Positions 43,959 through 55,275 of a DNA stretch of 64,000 nt are shown here, piece after piece. The DNA is taken from assembly GCA_018266555.1 (NCBI GenBank), contig JAFEAF010000008.1, positions 55,682-119,681 on the forward strand, written 5' to 3'. Numbering within the stretch: position 1 is the stretch's first letter; each line of letters begins with the position of its first letter. The translations under genes and the position numbers were made by a program. A model generated the notes under the pieces. It was not told the DNA's origin, did no database searches, and saw only the letters and a list, made by a program, of their open reading frames with translations. The stretch comes from Bacteroidota bacterium (GTDB taxonomy: Bacteria > Bacteroidota > Bacteroidia > Chitinophagales > Chitinophagaceae).

Positions 43959-45641
43959 ATGGACAACGCCGTCATTGCTGATAATTTTTCACTCCTCGCT
44001 AAACTGATGGATATTCATGGTGAAAACTCTTTCAAAACAAAAACCTATTCGGTGGCTGCTTTCAATATTGAAAAACTACCCGCTCCTCTGAAAGATACGC
44101 CACGGGAAAAAATTTTTTCCATCAAAGGAATTGGAGAAAGCGTTGGGAAAAAAATTGTGGAGATGCTGGACACCAGTAAATTAGCTGTACTCGATGAATG
44201 GCTGCAAAAAACTCCACCCGGTGTAGTGGAAATGCTGAACATTAAAGGCATAGGCCCAAAAAAAATTCATACTATCTGGAAGGAAATGGGTATTGAGTCT
44301 ATCGGCGAATTACTGTATGCCTGCAATGAAAACCGGCTTACGCTTTATAAAGGCTTTGGTGAAAAGACTCAGAAAAATGTTCTGGATGCCATTGAATTTT
44401 ATACACAGCACCAGGGACAATTTCTATATGCAGAAGCTGAAGCTGTATTTCCGCAGATACACTCTTATATGAAGAAATTGTTTTCTCCCCAGTCCGTTCA
44501 TATCACCGGGGCGTACAGAAGGCAATCGCCCATCATTGAAGAAATGGAATTTGTGGTGCTTGAAAATAATGATAGCATAAAACCAAAATTCATTTCATCG
44601 CAACCACCGGAATTATTAGAAGAAAAAGACGATACGCTACTTTATCAACTCAAAAACGGGTTGAAACTTCGGCTTTATACAGGAAAAGGATTCTTGGAAG
44701 AAAAATTATTTCTTACTACAGGTTCTGTCGAATTTACAGAAGCTTTTCTAAAATCTTTTTCATCAGTAAAATTTGGAAAAGAATCAAAAACGGATGAAGC
44801 TGCGTTTGCGAATGTTAAGATTCCGTTCATACCCCCCTGTCTTAGGGAATCTGCCGGTATCATTGAAAAAGCTAAGAAAAATTCCCTGCCTCACCTGATA
44901 CAACCGGAAGATGTAAAAGGATTGATTCACTCACACAGTAACTGGAGCGATGGTGTAAATACCATTGAAGAAATGGCCCTTGAACTGATCAAAAGGGGCT
45001 TTGAATACCTGGTGATTTCCGATCATTCCAAATCTGCTTTTTATGCAAACGGGTTGACAGAAGAAAGAATTAAAGAACAGCACCACTATGTGGATGAATT
45101 AAACGCTAAATTAAAACCATTTAAAATTTTCAAAAGTATTGAATGTGACATCTTGAATGATGGCCATCTTGATTATTCAGACAACGTCCTTTCTACATTC
45201 GACCTGATTATCGCTTCTGTACATAGCAATTTAAAAATGACAGAAGAAAAAGCCATGATGCGGCTGATGAAAGCTATAGAAAATCCTTACACAAATATTC
45301 TTGGCCACATGACCGGTAGATTATTGCTAAGCCGGAATGGGTATCCTGTAAATCATAAAAAGATCATTGATGCCTGCGCCAAAAATCAAGTAGCGATAGA
45401 ATTGAATGCACACCCCAGGAGGCTTGATATGGATTGGAAATTTATAGACTATGCTCTTGAGAAAAATGTTCTGATTTCTATTGATCCAGATGCACATACT
45501 TTGGATGGGTTTGATGATATTCGGTATGGAGTATTGGCTGCGCAAAAAGGCGGATTGACCAAAGAAAAAAACCTCAGTAGCTTTTCGTTGAATGAATTTG
45601 AAGTGTGGCTGGCGAAAAACAGGAAGAAAAAAGGCGTATAA
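43959..45641 (+). CDS. polX: PolX-type DNA polymerase/3'-5' exonuclease with PHP domain
   Basis: A 560-residue family X polymerase. The N-terminal part has helix-hairpin-helix motifs (IFSIKGIGESVGKKI, NIKGIGPKKIHTIW, LYKGFGEKTQKN) that bind DNA. The nucleotidyl-transferase palm (about 170-290) is poorly conserved: the segment at ITGAYRRQSPIIEEMEFVV replaces the usual GS...D-x-D pattern, as noted in some Bacteroidota members, so polymerase activity is in doubt. The C-terminal PHP nuclease domain (about 325-555) is intact: HSHSNWSDG, ISDHSKSAFYANG, ECDIL, DLIIASVHS, ILGHMTGR, IDPDAH. Probable role: gap repair or 3' end processing. Confidence 0.92.
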   Translation: MDNAVIADNFSLLAKLMDIHGENSFKTKTYSVAAFNIEKLPAPLKDTPREKIFSIKGIGESVGKKIVEMLDTSKLAVLDEWLQKTPPGVVEMLNIKGIGPKKIHTIWKEMGIESIGELLYACNENRLTLYKGFGEKTQKNVLDAIEFYTQHQGQFLYAEAEAVFPQIHSYMKKLFSPQSVHITGAYRRQSPIIEEMEFVVLENNDSIKPKFISSQPPELLEEKDDTLLYQLKNGLKLRLYTGKGFLEEKLFLTTGSVEFTEAFLKSFSSVKFGKESKTDEAAFANVKIPFIPPCLRESAGIIEKAKKNSLPHLIQPEDVKGLIHSHSNWSDGVNTIEEMALELIKRGFEYLVISDHSKSAFYANGLTEERIKEQHHYVDELNAKLKPFKIFKSIECDILNDGHLDYSDNVLSTFDLIIASVHSNLKMTEEKAMMRLMKAIENPYTNILGHMTGRLLLSRNGYPVNHKKIIDACAKNQVAIELNAHPRRLDMDWKFIDYALEKNVLISIDPDAHTLDGFDDIRYGVLAAQKGGLTKEKNLSSFSLNEFEVWLAKNRKKKGV

Positions 45642-45701
45642 AATTTTCGTTTATAAAAATAATTTGGCTTCTTTCAAACAATTTGAATTATACTAATACT
45701 T

Positions 45702-46154
45702 ATGATACTCAGAAAAAATGCAATCTTATTTTTTAGCTTGTTCCGTCTTCTGCTTCTGTTTTCGTGTAGCGCTGCTATTCCTACCAATCATAATGAAAAA
45801 GGGGTTGAAGCGGCAATGAATCACTTAAATAGGCTGACTTTAAAAACCGATGCTGACTCCATTGCACTTTTATATACTCCTGACGGTAACTTAGGAGATG
45901 TTGCAATCGGAAGAGATTCAATAAGAAATTTTCTTGCCCGCTTTAAAAATATAAAAGTTCTATCACAAAAATCTACCACAGATTCCATAAATATTTCGGG
46001 AGATACCGCTATTCAAAAAGGTAAATATTATCAATCGGATTTGATCTCCGGAAAAGATACTGTATATGTGAAAGGAACATTTATTGCGAAATGGCAATGG
46101 ACAAATGATAAATACTGGCTGATAAAGGAAATGCATACAGCGCCAATGAGATAA
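45702..46154 (+). CDS. SnoaL/DUF4440-like (NTF2 fold) lipoprotein
   Basis: A 150-residue lipoprotein (lipobox LLFSC near residue 22). The mature part has the order of an NTF2-like domain: a first helix (VEAAMNHLNRLTLKTDADSIALLYTPDGNL), GRDSIRNFLARF, and a beta-sheet that ends AKWQWTNDKYWLIKEMHT. Members are often called SnoaL-like or DUF4440; function is not known here. It stands 60 bp after polX on the same strand and converges with the ABC-F gene. Confidence 0.78.
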   Translation: MILRKNAILFFSLFRLLLLFSCSAAIPTNHNEKGVEAAMNHLNRLTLKTDADSIALLYTPDGNLGDVAIGRDSIRNFLARFKNIKVLSQKSTTDSINISGDTAIQKGKYYQSDLISGKDTVYVKGTFIAKWQWTNDKYWLIKEMHTAPMR

Positions 46155-46185
46155 ACTGTTTGAATTTTTTTTTCAATTCATTGCC

Positions 46186-47814
<1,629 letters not shown>

Positions 47815-47830
47815 CTATTTTTTGGGGCTG

Positions 47831-47862
47831 CAAAGATACGGGAAGAATCAGCTTTTCTCAAC
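47831..47862 (-). promoter_or_regulatory. Putative promoter of the ABC-F gene
   Basis: Minus-strand TATCTTTG (47838-47831) is a full TAnnTTTG match that ends 19 nt before the ATG. A GTTG at 47862-47859, 20 bp upstream, matches 3 of 4 bases of the -33 box. Confidence 0.5.
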
Positions 47863-47965
47863 AGTGAAATCATATAAATTAATATAGAATGACTGGTTTT
47901 ATTTTATTTACTCTTTCCGATAACTTATACCTGCAATGTCCATGATTATTCTGCAACATGGAATC

Positions 47966-50662
47966 TCAGAGCCAGGAATTGAATTTTTTAATGAACCATT
48001 TTTTAACTACCTGCGTCAAAACGCAATAAGATAAAAGTATCCCGATTAGCCAGGGAAAATAAGCAGCGGGTAACGCCACCATTTTAAAAGATGCTGCAAA
48101 TGGTGAAAATGGGATGTAAATACCAATTGCCATGATCAAAGATGTCAATGCAAGTACCGGTGCAGTAGCCCAGCTTTGAAGGAAAGGAATTTTTCTTGTG
48201 CGGATCATGTGTACTATTAAAGTTTGCGACAACAATCCTTCAACAAACCATCCCGACTGAAAAAGAGCTTGATGTTCTGGCGTATTAGCCTTAAAAACAA
48301 AAAACATCACCGCAAAAGTGGCATAATCAAAAATGGAGCTGATGGGACCAATATAAAACATAAACCTCCGGATACCGCCTGCGCTCCATTTCTGGGGCGT
48401 TTCAATAAATTCATTATCCATATTATCCCAGGGGATTGATACCTGAGAAGTATCATACAATAAATTTTGTACCAGTATTTGTACCGGAAGCATTGGCAGG
48501 AAGGGGAAAAAAGCGCTGGCTCCCACTACGCTGAACATATTTCCAAAATTGCTGCTTGCAGCCATCTTGATATACTTAATGATATTACCGAATGTTTTTC
48601 TGCCATGAATAATCCCACGTCGCAACACCATCAGATCCCGTTCGAGCAAAATAATATCAGCGCTTTCTTTAGCGATATCCACGGCTGTATCAACAGAAAT
48701 ACCGACATCAGCATCACGAAGCGCCGGCGCATCATTGATACCATCACCCAAAAAACCAACTGTATGCCCTTTTGCTTGTAATAATTTTATAATTCTTGAT
48801 TTTTGTATCGGGCTAAGCTTGGCAAGTACATTAGTATGATCGAGCCTTGTTTTTAATTCTTCGTCATTCATATTTTCCAGTTCAGCACCGAGTAAAACAT
48901 TTTGCACCGAAATCCCAACATCCTTACAAATTTTTTTCGTTACAATTTCATTATCCCCTGTCAGCACTTTTACACCAACTCCCAATTTTTGAATGGCCTT
49001 GATAGATATATCGGCTGAAGGTTTGGGCGGATCCAGAAAACCTATAAAACCGGTAAGTGTCATATTAGTTTCATCGTTTACAGAATATGCAAGAGTTCCA
49101 GGTTCAAATTCTTTTACTGCTACCAATAATACCCGTAGTCCTTCTTCATTGTATTCCCGGCTCTTTTGCAGAATGTCCAGCCGCTTCTCGGTGTCCAGTG
49201 GAACAACCTTATCATTTTCGATATGTAATTGCCGGTCATCTCCAGGATCAAATGCATGAGAACAGACAGCAATCATTTCTTCTGTTGCCCCTTTACAAAT
49301 CATCAAATGTTTTCCGTTATCCCTTTGCAATACTACTGACATTCTGCGACGGGTAAAATCAAAAGGTATTTCATCAATTTTTTTAAAGTGCTCATCTAAT
49401 TTTAATATATGGTCCACTTCGGCATGATTCAGTACGGCCATATCCAGCAGGTTTTTTAGACCTGTCTGGTAATAGCTGTTTAGATAAGCCCATTTTAATA
49501 CTTCATCATCTTTGTCCCCGTTTATATTTCGATGAATTTCCAATACAATTTTATCCATCGTTAAGGTTCCCGTTTTATCGGTACACAACACATCCATAGC
49601 ACCGATATTCTGAATGGCGTTGAGTCTTTTCACAATCACTTTTTGTTTGCTCATACTCAACGCCCCTTTCGCAAGATTGGTAGTTACAATCATGGGCAAC
49701 ATTTCGGGTGTTAGCCCTACAGCTACAGTCAAAGCAAAAAGAAATGCTTCAATCCAATTTCCTTTGGTAAACCCATTTATCAGGAATACCATCGGAACCA
49801 TAATGAGGATGAACCTGATCAACAGCCAGCTTACACTGTTTACACCTTTGTCAAAACTGGTTTCCACTCTTTTAACAGAAATAGATTGACTAATGTTTCC
49901 AAAATATGTTTGATTACCTGTTTTTAATACAAGAGCAGTAGCCGAGCCACTCACTACATTGGTGCCCATGAAAACTATATTTTCCAATTCGATAACGGCA
50001 ATATTTGATTGAACTATTGTAGATAAATCTCTTTTTTCCACAGGCAATGATTCACCAGTAAGAATAGATTGGCTGATAAATAAATCTTTGGATTGTAGAA
50101 TGCGGCAATCGGCAGGGATCATATCCCCTGCTGACAAATAAATAATATCTCCGGGTACTAATTCCCTGATATGAATTTCTTTTTTCCCTTCTCCTATTCT
50201 CAGAACTGTGGCTGTAGTGGTTATCATTCCCTTCAATTTCTCAGCTGCTTTATTACTGCGGAACTCCTGCCAGAACCTGATTAAAGAACTTAACAGGATC
50301 ATAGAAGATATAATAATGAGTGTGTCATAATCCTGGTGTTCGGGTCTTACCAATATAACATCTGTAAGCAGCGAAACAAGAGCTACGATTGATAACACCG
50401 CATTGAACGGAGTAAAAAAAGCCAACAACAGCTGCACATACCATGATGTAGCTTTTTCATGTACAATTTCATTCAGCCCGAATTGCTCCTGCTTTCTGAC
50501 AATATCTTCCGGAGAAAGCCCTAAAGGATTAGATTGCAATTCTGAATAGCACGTTTCAATACCTGAAGCTGATAGCTTTTTTATAAAAGAGGCATCGTAT
50601 TCAGCTTTTCGTGTTACGAGTTGAATTGTATCCTTTACTTTTGATTGTATTTTTTTAAGCAT
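47966..50662 (-). CDS. mgtA: Magnesium-translocating P-type ATPase
   Basis: An 898-residue P3B-type ATPase that imports Mg2+ into the cell. Visible: N-terminal cation-ATPase domain (GLSPEDIVRKQEQFGLNEI), the actuator TGES loop (SILTGESLPVEKRD), phosphorylation site Asp362 in CTDKTGTLT, nucleotide-binding domain, hinge GDGINDAPALRDADVGISVD and about 10 membrane helices, including PEMLPMIVTTNLAKGA, typical of MgtA/MgtB. The ATG at 50662 was chosen; a TTG nine codons upstream is possible. It lies 46 bp after the porin gene and is likely co-transcribed. No Mg2+-sensing leader was recognised. Confidence 0.94.
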   Translation of the reverse strand: MLKKIQSKVKDTIQLVTRKAEYDASFIKKLSASGIETCYSELQSNPLGLSPEDIVRKQEQFGLNEIVHEKATSWYVQLLLAFFTPFNAVLSIVALVSLLTDVILVRPEHQDYDTLIIISSMILLSSLIRFWQEFRSNKAAEKLKGMITTTATVLRIGEGKKEIHIRELVPGDIIYLSAGDMIPADCRILQSKDLFISQSILTGESLPVEKRDLSTIVQSNIAVIELENIVFMGTNVVSGSATALVLKTGNQTYFGNISQSISVKRVETSFDKGVNSVSWLLIRFILIMVPMVFLINGFTKGNWIEAFLFALTVAVGLTPEMLPMIVTTNLAKGALSMSKQKVIVKRLNAIQNIGAMDVLCTDKTGTLTMDKIVLEIHRNINGDKDDEVLKWAYLNSYYQTGLKNLLDMAVLNHAEVDHILKLDEHFKKIDEIPFDFTRRRMSVVLQRDNGKHLMICKGATEEMIAVCSHAFDPGDDRQLHIENDKVVPLDTEKRLDILQKSREYNEEGLRVLLVAVKEFEPGTLAYSVNDETNMTLTGFIGFLDPPKPSADISIKAIQKLGVGVKVLTGDNEIVTKKICKDVGISVQNVLLGAELENMNDEELKTRLDHTNVLAKLSPIQKSRIIKLLQAKGHTVGFLGDGINDAPALRDADVGISVDTAVDIAKESADIILLERDLMVLRRGIIHGRKTFGNIIKYIKMAASSNFGNMFSVVGASAFFPFLPMLPVQILVQNLLYDTSQVSIPWDNMDNEFIETPQKWSAGGIRRFMFYIGPISSIFDYATFAVMFFVFKANTPEHQALFQSGWFVEGLLSQTLIVHMIRTRKIPFLQSWATAPVLALTSLIMAIGIYIPFSPFAASFKMVALPAAYFPWLIGILLSYCVLTQVVKKWFIKKFNSWL

Positions 50663-50708
50663 AGATGAATTAATTAAGAAAGTTACCAATTCATAGGTAG
50701 TTCATATT

Positions 50709-52043
50709 TTAAAATTCAATATGAGCCCTGATGCCGAATACATGCACCGGCCCTCTGTCCTTATTATAAGCGGGGTTGTTTAGATACTGGTAATCCAATG
50801 TTACCCATAAAAAACGTTCCGCTTTTGCGCTATAATACATTTCAACAATGGATTCCCTGCCATAATTTAAATCACCATCCCCAATAATAAAACCATATCC
50901 CCCTTTTTTCAAAAAATCCCGATGAAGTTTTGAAATCCCGTTTGTAACCGCAGCGATTGCAAATACATCTTCCGGCCTTTTCCATGCAATACCCTTTGTT
51001 GAAAATCCAAAACTAACCGTATTATCTATTTCTGTAAAAGCCCAACTTACATATTTACCATCATTCCATCCGCACCGGATAAACATTCCGGTATTTTTAA
51101 AAAGTTGTTGTTCCGCATTAATCCCGATCCCGGTTTTCTTACCTCCGTATTTATTATTTTCTGCATTTCCTGAAATTATATTCAGCAAAAAAATATTGTT
51201 ATTTTCCAAAGCATTCAATCCTTCCTGATAAGAAAGAGATTTTTCATTAGTGTTGCTTACAAATAATCTTAACCTGCCCGGCCGCTTAAACAATGAAAAG
51301 TCATGTTCAAATTCCAATGTTTCCGAATGCGCTTTGAACAATTTGTATTCCATCAAATGATAATTTGCAATGCGGGGAACCGCTACGCTGGATAAACGAA
51401 TTGCCCATTGTCGTTTTATTAATTCAATGACCAATCCTTCCGTATAACCCCGGGTATTAGCAGGATAATCCCAGGCACCATTGGCCCAAATGCTCCAGTT
51501 GAAAAATTGTGTACGGGGATCTTTACTGTATGTATTATCATCATAAAAATCACTGATAGCAAATTTACCGGCAGTAATAGTGATACGGTTGACAGGAGTT
51601 TTACCTGCTGCCTGGTTGGCATCATCTGTTACATATTCATATTGCGTGTTTGGGAGTGCTATGTATTGCTGAAGAAAGGCTCTGGCTACAAAGACCTGTG
51701 GTTCTACAGAACCTACACGATATGTTTCGCCGTTCAATGCGCCGGCCACGCCCCTGGTATAACTCAACCCTTTGCCGCCTGAAACTTCCGGGTTAAAATA
51801 TAAAATTGCTCCACGCCACAATTTTCTCCCGATAAATAAAGTAGATGTGAGGCTGGTTGCAGACGGCTCCACACTGTCTGCCAGGCTGTTCATTCCTGAA
51901 TAAAGAGATTTGAATCCTGAATGTTTTTGTGCAATAAGGGTTAGCTGAAAATGTACGGACCACTTTTTAAAACTGCTGTCCTGGGCTTTACTGCTGAAAG
52001 CTAACAATAACGTAAAAAAAATATTAATGAATATAAATTTCAT
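50709..52043 (-). CDS. Outer-membrane porin (OprB/carbohydrate-porin-like)
   Basis: A 444-residue exported barrel protein. The ATG at 52043 gives a clean signal peptide (FIFINIFFTLLLAF, cleavage after SSKA). The frame is open for 44 codons further upstream but these spoil the signal. Barrel features: FNPEVSGGKGLSYTRGVAGALNGETYRVG, ITAGKFAISDFYDDN, GYTEGLVIELIKRQWAIRLSS and a C-terminal strand HVFGIRAHIEF ending in Phe. It resembles the carbohydrate-selective porin family. Being directly upstream of mgtA, it may let Mg2+ or a chelate cross the outer membrane, which is inference. Confidence 0.82.
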   Translation of the reverse strand: MKFIFINIFFTLLLAFSSKAQDSSFKKWSVHFQLTLIAQKHSGFKSLYSGMNSLADSVEPSATSLTSTLFIGRKLWRGAILYFNPEVSGGKGLSYTRGVAGALNGETYRVGSVEPQVFVARAFLQQYIALPNTQYEYVTDDANQAAGKTPVNRITITAGKFAISDFYDDNTYSKDPRTQFFNWSIWANGAWDYPANTRGYTEGLVIELIKRQWAIRLSSVAVPRIANYHLMEYKLFKAHSETLEFEHDFSLFKRPGRLRLFVSNTNEKSLSYQEGLNALENNNIFLLNIISGNAENNKYGGKKTGIGINAEQQLFKNTGMFIRCGWNDGKYVSWAFTEIDNTVSFGFSTKGIAWKRPEDVFAIAAVTNGISKLHRDFLKKGGYGFIIGDGDLNYGRESIVEMYYSAKAERFLWVTLDYQYLNNPAYNKDRGPVHVFGIRAHIEF

Positions 52044-52641
52044 GCTCCTGTCAATTTGAAAGTTTCTATTAACTCCAGGCAGCAAATGGCGAAATACAAA
52101 CCCGCTACTTCCTGGATTAAAGATCAAAAACAAATTACTTTTTTTAAGGAACTGTAAAAGAGTATAAGCTGTCATTTATAAACAAATAACATAATATGGG
52201 AAAAAGAAAAGAGTGTTTATCATAAATACAGGATGTGAGGCAATTTTTAATATCACAACTTAAATATTTGGAACAAAAGCGAGGGAACACTAAAGAAGGA
52301 AATTTATAACACCCCCGCTTACAGCAGTAAGATTCAATGGGAAAACTATTCAATGCCTCGCTGGCGGGGATAGAAAGATTCCTGACTATGTACCCCAACC
52401 ATATTTCCAGGTGTAGCAGCATCATTATTCTTGTTATTAAATAAAAATTCAGCGGGGCAAGTGTCGTCCATAAATAGTTTAACCATTAATAATGGCGCAA
52501 AAGTAAAATTCATTTTCACTACGGATAAAATAAATTTTTGAAACATCATGGCGTTTTATGAATTTGACTTCGCATGAATAGTTAAAATAAGCATGCCACG
52601 ATTTTAGCCGTGGCATGTTTGATTCAAAGCTGATTATTCCA
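52044..52641. other. Intergenic stretch upstream of the porin gene
   Basis: 598 bp between the porin start and the 3' end of the S9 peptidase (both minus). Small open frames exist on the minus strand (for example 52144-52425) but have Cys-rich, low-quality composition and no start context. The hairpin at 52592-52617 is the only structured element; no consensus promoter was found. It presumably contains the porin-mgtA regulatory region. Confidence 0.45.
52592..52617 (-). terminator. GCCACG-type hairpin after the S9 peptidase gene
   Basis: CATGCCACG and CGTGGCATG form a perfect 9-bp stem with an 8-nt loop, 25 bp after the stop of the gene at 52642. The minus strand continues CTTATTTTAAC, a weak T-tract. 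The stem core matches the trxA terminator at 31409. Confidence 0.6.
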
Positions 52642-55011
52642 TTACATTCCAAACATCCCCCCTCCGGGGTTTCTAGGATCTGTTTTCGAATGCATTTCAT
52701 ATTCTTTAGGTGGTTCAGCATTCAATAAATTTTTTACAAAATAATCCCAGCGGCGGCGCATCATGTAAGGCGAATATTGTCCATAGCCATGTGTACTGTT
52801 AGGAAAGATTACCAGATCATAATCTTTATTTGCTTTTTCCAAAGCTTCAATAACAAGCATAGTGTTGGTGGGTGGTACATTATTATCCATCATACCATGA
52901 GCCAGCATCAGTTTTCCTTTCAGATTTTTTGCAATATTCTGATTAGCCTGTGCCGTGTAATTGTCTGTGCCATCAGGATTTTTTGTAAGCAAGCCAATAT
53001 AACGTTCGCCCCAGTCATCTTCGTAATTGCGGTTATCATGATTGCCGGATTCTGAAATACCTACTTTGAAAAAATCTGGATACCGGAACATGGCACATGC
53101 CGTAGCGAAACCTCCACCCGAATGTCCCCAAATTCCTACCCGGCTTGTGTCAATATAAGAATATCTGGCGGACAGCTGCCGAATACCTGTAATTTGATCC
53201 GGCAATGTATTCGTACTCATATCAGGATAATACATATCGTGAAAGCTTTTTGAACGGTCGGGGTTGCCGGTACCTTCAATGGCCACAACAATAAATCCTA
53301 ACTCTGCCAGTGCCTGGTTATCTCCTCTTGAAGCACTGAATCCCCAATTGCCGCCAATACTTCCGCCTTGCGGGCCGGGATAGATGTAGTCAATGATGGG
53401 ATACTTTTTATCCGGATCCAAATTAGTGGGCACAAACATCAAACCGTAAATATCTGTCATACCATCATGTGCTTTCAGTGTGATGGGGATCAGTGGTTTC
53501 CATCCGGTTGCTTTCAGTCTTGATATATCTGTTTTTTCCAGATCCACAATTTTCTTTCCATTCATATCTCTTAGTACAAATGTATTAGGCATATCAGGTT
53601 TGGAATAATTATCTATGAAATATTTCTCTGAAGGAGAAAGTGAAATATTGTGTGTGCCTGCATCCGGAGTTAACACTTTGAAATTTTTTCCATCTAAATC
53701 AATTTTACAAAATGAACTGAAGTAAGGATTTTCCGCCTGCAGACCGTCTGCAATAAAATAGACCACTCTGTTTTTTTCATCCACTTTGATTATGCGGGTG
53801 ACCACCCAATCGCCCTTGGTGATCTGATTTTTTAATTTTCCTGTTTTAGAATCATATAAATATAAATGTCCCCAATTATCTCTTTCAGAATACCAGATGA
53901 TCTCATGAGTTTTTGATAAATACCTCCAATTGATAGCGCCCTGTCCGGATTCATATTGAGTAGGAACAATTTCTTCAAAAACTTCTATTATCTCCCCGGT
54001 AGCTGTATTGGCAATCCGGAATTTTTCCTGCTTATGATCTCTCGATGTTGAGACAAAAGCCAGTTCCGATTCATCATCACTCCAATCCACATCATCTAAT
54101 GTGCCGCTGCTGGAAATATTATCACTGAGTGTGGCCCGGTGCGGATCCATGGGCATATTGAAAAAAATAACTTTAGGTTCATCTACATTGATCACGCAAC
54201 GCTGCAACATTGGAATATCTTTATCACCAGGAAGCGGGTATTTCCATTCACGCAATTCAGGATGGCCCACATTGGTACTGACTAAATACATATTTCCCAC
54301 ATTGCGCTGATCCTGTTTAAACGTAGCAATTTTTTTTGAATCGGGTGACCATCGAAGAATTGCCCGGTCGCTGGAAGCCCAACCGGCATTATCGGTAGCA
54401 TAACCAAAATCTTTGACACCATCGGATGTCAATTGTGTTAGTTGATTTGTTTTTGTATCCCGGACCCAGAGATTGTAGTCTTTGATAAAAGCAGCTTTGC
54501 TTCTATCCGGTGACAATACTTCTATGCCTCTTCCGCTTCTATTGAAACCACCTCTTTGTCCTTCATTATTCCTTTCATCGCCTGTAGCTTTGGTTACAGA
54601 ATACGTTTTAAGATCACAATCCCAGGATTGCCCGTCAGCACGAAAGCTGATTGACTTTGCATTGGAAGAAAAATTAAAAAATTGAAAAGGCAGCATCCAT
54701 GCAGAATAATTCTTTCCGGATACAGTAGATAATGACCTTGCTAGTCTTTGCTGGTCAAAAGCCGGCGCCCGGGTTCCCAGTACAGGATCCACTAAAATAA
54801 ATTCGCTGCCCTGTGCTGTCAAAACCCGATACCAGAATTTATCGCCGGGCAGCCAGTTGGCCTGTACAGTTCCCCTGTCAATAAATGGTTGTGTATGGTA
54901 TGACAAAAATTGTTCAGCATGTTCATAATCTTCTGATGTGAGAACATTTTTCTGTGCAATTACAGATATTCCCAGGAAGGAACATATAAATAACAAAAAA
55001 AATTTATTCAT
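52642..55011 (-). CDS. S9 family dipeptidyl peptidase IV-like protein
   Basis: A 789-residue exported serine peptidase with signal peptide (about 1-20). The N-terminal propeller of the DPP IV type (about 60-500) has a W-Y/F-S-P/D repeat pattern (LRWSPDSKKIATF). The hydrolase domain holds Ser631 (GHSGGGF), Asp709 (HGMMDNNV) and His741 (NSTHGYG). It likely removes X-Pro dipeptides from peptides taken up by the cell. A Gly/Arg-rich stretch (about 150-165) occurs in the propeller, as in the other S9 peptidase at 2354-4813. The C-terminus ends in a Gly/Pro-rich tail (GGGMFGM). It diverges from the ClC gene. Confidence 0.93.
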   Translation of the reverse strand: MNKFFLLFICSFLGISVIAQKNVLTSEDYEHAEQFLSYHTQPFIDRGTVQANWLPGDKFWYRVLTAQGSEFILVDPVLGTRAPAFDQQRLARSLSTVSGKNYSAWMLPFQFFNFSSNAKSISFRADGQSWDCDLKTYSVTKATGDERNNEGQRGGFNRSGRGIEVLSPDRSKAAFIKDYNLWVRDTKTNQLTQLTSDGVKDFGYATDNAGWASSDRAILRWSPDSKKIATFKQDQRNVGNMYLVSTNVGHPELREWKYPLPGDKDIPMLQRCVINVDEPKVIFFNMPMDPHRATLSDNISSSGTLDDVDWSDDESELAFVSTSRDHKQEKFRIANTATGEIIEVFEEIVPTQYESGQGAINWRYLSKTHEIIWYSERDNWGHLYLYDSKTGKLKNQITKGDWVVTRIIKVDEKNRVVYFIADGLQAENPYFSSFCKIDLDGKNFKVLTPDAGTHNISLSPSEKYFIDNYSKPDMPNTFVLRDMNGKKIVDLEKTDISRLKATGWKPLIPITLKAHDGMTDIYGLMFVPTNLDPDKKYPIIDYIYPGPQGGSIGGNWGFSASRGDNQALAELGFIVVAIEGTGNPDRSKSFHDMYYPDMSTNTLPDQITGIRQLSARYSYIDTSRVGIWGHSGGGFATACAMFRYPDFFKVGISESGNHDNRNYEDDWGERYIGLLTKNPDGTDNYTAQANQNIAKNLKGKLMLAHGMMDNNVPPTNTMLVIEALEKANKDYDLVIFPNSTHGYGQYSPYMMRRRWDYFVKNLLNAEPPKEYEMHSKTDPRNPGGGMFGM

Positions 55012-55178
55012 ATTAAAAATTGAAAGATGAAGATTGTATAATAATAGTATTAATTCAGCTTGCGCAATTTAAAGTCTTTTTAATAAACAACTTTTTTGTA
55101 GCATACTAATTTTCACAGAAAAACAACAATAACGTTTGCCGTATTTGATCTTTCTTCAAATCCCTGTCATATAATCAG

Positions 55179-55186
55179 TACCTTTG
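55179..55186 (+). promoter_or_regulatory. Putative ClC promoter -7 element
   Basis: TACCTTTG is the same octamer as in the rplU promoter; it ends 89 nt before the ClC ATG, leaving an ~80-nt leader. No TTTG at 19-bp spacing (nearest at 31 bp). Confidence 0.4.
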
Positions 55187-55275
55187 CGCCGCTGGACCTG
55201 AAACGAAACTGAAATAACGGGTTATGGGATATTTTTTCCCATTACATTTTTGAACCCCACGATCGCACAAATATC

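Noticed and set aside
52144..52425. 93-codon minus-strand frame upstream of the porin gene
   Set aside because: Cys- and Ser-rich composition with no signal, domain or paralogue; the intergenic position alone is not support.
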